Positions 61,206-64,000 of a stretch of DNA of 64,000 nucleotides are shown here, piece after piece; positions within the stretch are counted from its first letter, which is position 1, and each line of letters begins with the position of its first letter. Location of the stretch: contig NZ_FWZX01000009.1 in the NCBI RefSeq assembly GCF_900177295.1, positions 62,001 through 126,000 on the forward strand. The letters are read 5' to 3'. Under the pieces are notes generated by a model that was not told the origin of the DNA, ran no database searches, and worked only from the letters and a program-made list of their open reading frames with translations. The position numbers were made by a program, and so were the translations under genes. Source of the stretch: Tistlia consotensis USBA 355. GTDB lineage: Bacteria; Pseudomonadota; Alphaproteobacteria; Kiloniellales; DSM-21159.

Positions 61206-62012
61206 ATGACCAAGAAGCATCGGAAGAGCGCCGGTCGAGCGGATCCCGACGGCACCGAGAGGGACGCGTACCGGGACACCCTGCACGCGCTGCAGGTCGA
61301 GCTCGTCAAGCTCCAGAAGCATTTCATCCGCTGCGACGACAAGATCCTGGTGCTGCTCGAAGGCCGCGACACCGCCGGCAAGGACGGAGTCATCAAGCGG
61401 ATCGTCCAGCATCTGAGCCCGCGCGAGACCCGCGTCGTGGCCCTGGGCAAGCCGTCCGACCGGGACCGCACGGCATGGTACTTCCAGCGCTACGTGCCGC
61501 ATCTGCCGGCAGCTCAGGAGTTCGTTCTGTTCAATCGTAGCTGGTACAACCGAGCCGGCGTCGAGCGCGTGATGGGCTTCTGCTCCGATGCGGAATACGA
61601 GGAGTTCATGGAGACCGTGGTCGACTTCGAGCAGATGCTCGTCCGTTCGGGCACCAAGGTCCTCAAGTACTACCTCGACATCAGCCGGCACGAACAGGAG
61701 AAGCGGCTGAAGGACCGCCGCAGGGACCCGCTCAAGCAATGGAAGGTGAGTCCCATCGACGCGGAGGCGGTCAAGCGCTGGGACGACTACGGCCTGGCGC
61801 GAAACGAAATGTTCGCACGCACGCACAACGCCGTGACGCCTTGGACCGTGGTGCGTGCCGACGACAAGCGCCTGGCCCGCTTGAACCTGATCAAGGACCT
61901 GCTGTCGCGCCTGCACTACGGCGGCAAGTCCGATGGACTGCTGCTCGCCGATCCCGAGATCGTCTTCCGCTACCAGGAGGCCTACGTCCGGAACGGCACG
62001 ATCGCCCCCTGA
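61206..62012 (+). CDS. ppk2: polyphosphate kinase 2
   Basis: 268 residues from an ATG at 61206. Walker A is LEGRDTAGKDGVIKR, Walker B lies in FVLFNRSWYNRAG, and the lid has RRRDPLKQWKVSPIDAEAV. This is a one-domain PPK2, which makes GTP/ATP from polyphosphate or the reverse. A stretch of 225 bases without a gene separates it from otsA. It may be read through from otsA, since no box of its own is seen. Confidence 0.92.
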   Translation: MTKKHRKSAGRADPDGTERDAYRDTLHALQVELVKLQKHFIRCDDKILVLLEGRDTAGKDGVIKRIVQHLSPRETRVVALGKPSDRDRTAWYFQRYVPHLPAAQEFVLFNRSWYNRAGVERVMGFCSDAEYEEFMETVVDFEQMLVRSGTKVLKYYLDISRHEQEKRLKDRRRDPLKQWKVSPIDAEAVKRWDDYGLARNEMFARTHNAVTPWTVVRADDKRLARLNLIKDLLSRLHYGGKSDGLLLADPEIVFRYQEAYVRNGTIAP

Positions 62013-62331
62013 GCCGGCGTCGGATCATCGAGAAATTCCCTGTCGGGAGCGGCAACCGGGGAGCGCCGCGGACTGCCGCTCCAGCGCTGGGCTACCGGGC
62101 GTCAGCCGTTCGAATTGCGCCGCGGCGAGGCCTTGCCCTTTGGCGCTGCAGGGCGCTTAACCGAGATCAAAGACTTGCCCCTATGGGCCGATAGTCTCGC
62201 ATCGGCACAATGATCGGCGGACGTCGGGAACGGCCCCCAAAGCTCGGCTTTCATGCTGGCCTCGGGAGTGAGCCTGCGCAGGCGCGATCCCGGGTCTTCG
62301 CCGGCGGAAGTCTGCGAGAGATTGCATCGTC
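62013..62331. other. gene-free interval with an FNR-type box
   Basis: 319 bases between ppk2 and ppsA. The box at 62157 is the only clear signal. No gene is seen on either strand. Confidence 0.6.
62157..62170. promoter_or_regulatory. FNR/FixK-type box TTAAC-CGAG-ATCAA
   Basis: It lies upstream of ppsA, followed by AGAC as at 50588. A -41.5 site gives a start near 62205, with a leader of about 127 bases. Confidence 0.68.
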
Positions 62332-64000
62332 ATGGCTGACAGCACTTACGTCATCGGGTTCGAGGCGCTGCGCCGCCACGACGTGCCGCGGGTCGGCGGC
62401 AAGAACGCCTCGCTCGGCGAGATGGTCGGCGAGCTGGGCGCCAAGGGCGTCAAGGTGCCGCCCGGCTTCGCGACCAGCGCCGACGCCTATCGCCGCTTCG
62501 TCGCCGCCAACGGCCTGGAGCGGCGGATCGCCGAGGCCCTTGCCGAGCTGGAGGCCGGCCAGGCGGTCCGCCGGGCGTTCCTGCGCGGCGACTGGCCGGA
62601 GGAACTGGCGGAAGCGATCCGCGCAGCCTATCGCGAGCTCTGCCACCGGATCGGCCGCGACGACGCCGACGTCGCCGTGCGCTCCAGCGCGACCGCCGAG
62701 GACCTGCCCGACGCCAGCTTCGCCGGCCAGCAGGAGACCTATCTCAACATCCGCGGCGAACGCGCCCTGCTCGAGGCCTGCCGGCGCTGCTACGCCTCGC
62801 TGTTCACCGACCGGGCGATCAGCTACCGCCAGGCCAAGGGCTTCGACCACATGAAGGTCGCGCTCTCGGTCGGCGTCCAGGTGATGGTGCGCTCCGACCT
62901 GGGCGGCGCCGGCGTGATGTTCTCGATCGACACCGAGACCGGCTTCGACCGGGTCGTGCTGATCAACGCCGCCTGGGGCCTCGGCGAGAACGTCGTGCAG
63001 GGCGCCGTCGACCCGGACGAGTACGAGGTCTTCAAGCCGCTGCTGTCCGACGGCTCGCTGACGCCGATCATCGAGAAGAAGCGCGGCGGCAAGGCGCAGA
63101 AGATGGTCTACACCAACGACGCCGGCCATCCGACGAAGAACGTGCCGACCTCGAAGGCCGAGCGCGCCGCCTTCGTGCTGGAGGACGCCGAGATCCTGAC
63201 GCTGTCGCGCTGGGCCTGCACGATCGAGGCACACTACGGCTGCGCGATGGACATGGAATGGGCCAAGGACGGCGACAGCGGCGCGCTGTTCATCGTCCAG
63301 GCCCGGCCGGAGACCGTGCAGTCGCGCCGCGAGGCCAGCGCGCTCAGGACCTACCGGATCGGCCGCAAGGGCAAACGGCTCGCAACCGGCCTCTCGATCG
63401 GCGACGCCGTGGTCGCCGGCCGGGTCTGCGTCCTCGAGAGCGCCCGCGACATCGACCGCTTCGTCGACGGCTCGGTGCTGGTCACCGCGACCACCGATCC
63501 CGACTGGGTGCCGATCATGAAGCGCGCCGCCGCGATCGTCACCGACCACGGCGGCCGCACCTCGCACGCCGCGATCGTCAGCCGCGAGCTCGGCCTGCCG
63601 GCGGTGGTCGGCACCGGCGACGCGACCCGGGTGCTGCACGACGAGCAGGAGGTCACGGTGTCCTGCGCCGAGGGCGACGAGGGCTTCGTCTACGAGGGCA
63701 CCGCCGAGTTCGAGGCCGAGGCCCTGGACCTCCAGGCGATCCCGGCGACCCGGACCAAGGTCATGCTCAACCTCGCCAACCCGGCCGCGGCCTTCCGCTG
63801 GTGGCGGCTGCCGAGCGACGGCGTCGGCCTGGCGCGCATGGAGTTCGTGATCAACAACCAGATCAAGGTCCATCCGATGGCCCTGGTCCGCTACGACGAG
63901 CTCTCGGACCCGCAGGCGCGCGAAGAGATCGACGCCCTGACCGCCGGCTACGCGGACCGCACCGACTATTTCGTCGAGCGCCTGGCCCGGGCGCTCGCCC
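62332..64000 (+). CDS. ppsA: phosphoenolpyruvate synthase, N-terminal part (runs off the right edge)
   Basis: 556 codons are visible from an ATG at 62332 (MADSTYVIGFEALRRHDVPR). The N-terminal ATP-binding domain has VGGKNASLGEMVGEL, DVAVRSSATAEDLPDASFAG and FIVQARPETVQS. The phosphorylated His412 lies in TDHGGRTSHAAIVSRELGLP, close to its place in E. coli PpsA (about 421). The PEP/pyruvate domain starts near the window end. It makes PEP from pyruvate and ATP. With GlgX, OtsA and PPK2 it belongs to a carbon/energy reserve set behind FNR-type boxes. Confidence 0.93.
   Translation, partial: MADSTYVIGFEALRRHDVPRVGGKNASLGEMVGELGAKGVKVPPGFATSADAYRRFVAANGLERRIAEALAELEAGQAVRRAFLRGDWPEELAEAIRAAYRELCHRIGRDDADVAVRSSATAEDLPDASFAGQQETYLNIRGERALLEACRRCYASLFTDRAISYRQAKGFDHMKVALSVGVQVMVRSDLGGAGVMFSIDTETGFDRVVLINAAWGLGENVVQGAVDPDEYEVFKPLLSDGSLTPIIEKKRGGKAQKMVYTNDAGHPTKNVPTSKAERAAFVLEDAEILTLSRWACTIEAHYGCAMDMEWAKDGDSGALFIVQARPETVQSRREASALRTYRIGRKGKRLATGLSIGDAVVAGRVCVLESARDIDRFVDGSVLVTATTDPDWVPIMKRAAAIVTDHGGRTSHAAIVSRELGLPAVVGTGDATRVLHDEQEVTVSCAEGDEGFVYEGTAEFEAEALDLQAIPATRTKVMLNLANPAAAFRWWRLPSDGVGLARMEFVINNQIKVHPMALVRYDELSDPQAREEIDALTAGYADRTDYFVERLARALA

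Noticed and set aside
62251-63873. 540-codon minus-strand frame
   Set aside because: Antisense to ppsA, whose ATP-binding and phospho-His motifs are clear on the plus strand.

Overview
The window is very GC-rich, uses ATG/GTG/TTG starts with AGGAG-type ribosome binding sites, and its genes look alphaproteobacterial (probably Rhodospirillales-like; this is inferred from gene content only). It falls into two parts of different origin.

Left part, about 1-14.25 kb: an integrated mobilisable or conjugative element. It holds the 5' end of an IS481-type transposase (1-324), a minus-strand run of small accessory genes (1658-5065, several coupled by overlapping stop/start codons), a prepilin-type peptidase, an array of four GCGAACCG direct repeats at 21-22 bp spacing (candidate oriT or iterons) just before a MobC-like gene and an HUH relaxase, then an SSB-like protein, DNA topoisomerase III and a secreted lytic transglycosylase. 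GC-rich palindromic repeats are scattered through this part, some inside genes. It ends in a broken copy of the 3' part of initiator tRNA-Met (14145-14246), the likely attachment site.

Right part, about 14.5-64 kb: metal handling, microaerobic redox and stress/energy reserve genes. Metal genes include ccdA, a DmeF-type cation exporter, a cupredoxin, a copZ-csoR-copA operon with a CsoR-type operator, three P1B ATPases of different architecture, YHS and SHOCT proteins, and an ABC exporter operon (hlyD-ABC-permease-permease). Degenerate remnants of DUF411, copB and copA genes lie among them, so copper genes have been gained and lost repeatedly here. Redox genes include two cytochromes c, an orphan Rieske protein, a hydroxyacid dehydrogenase and an FAD oxidoreductase with a Cys/His-rich tail. 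Stress/energy genes include universal stress proteins, two CBS-CBS-BON proteins, SPW, PRC-barrel and DUF6745 proteins, GlgX, OtsA, PPK2 and PEP synthase.

The strongest signal tying the right part together is a set of eleven FNR/FixK/Anr-type boxes (TTRAY-N4-RTYAA) in intergenic regions, ahead of the cupredoxin, ion channel/cyclase, DUF6745-GlgX, DUF697-USP, PRC, SPW, FAD enzyme, P-type ATPase, NifX-like, OtsA and PEP synthase genes. The spacer is often CGAG and the box is often followed by RGA, giving a longer shared motif. A local regulator group lies at 55.3-57.9 kb: a Crp/Fnr protein with a full Fe-S ligand cysteine set, a second without it, and an ECF sigma factor with a Cys-rich tail. 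Both Crp/Fnr proteins lack the glutamate used to read TTGAT, so the box-binding protein may be encoded elsewhere. A membrane adenylate cyclase with a Met/His-rich extracytoplasmic loop, coupled to a two-TM ion channel, may link metal sensing to cAMP. Two neighbouring genes (tandem USP and DUF697) are each broken by one in-frame TAG.
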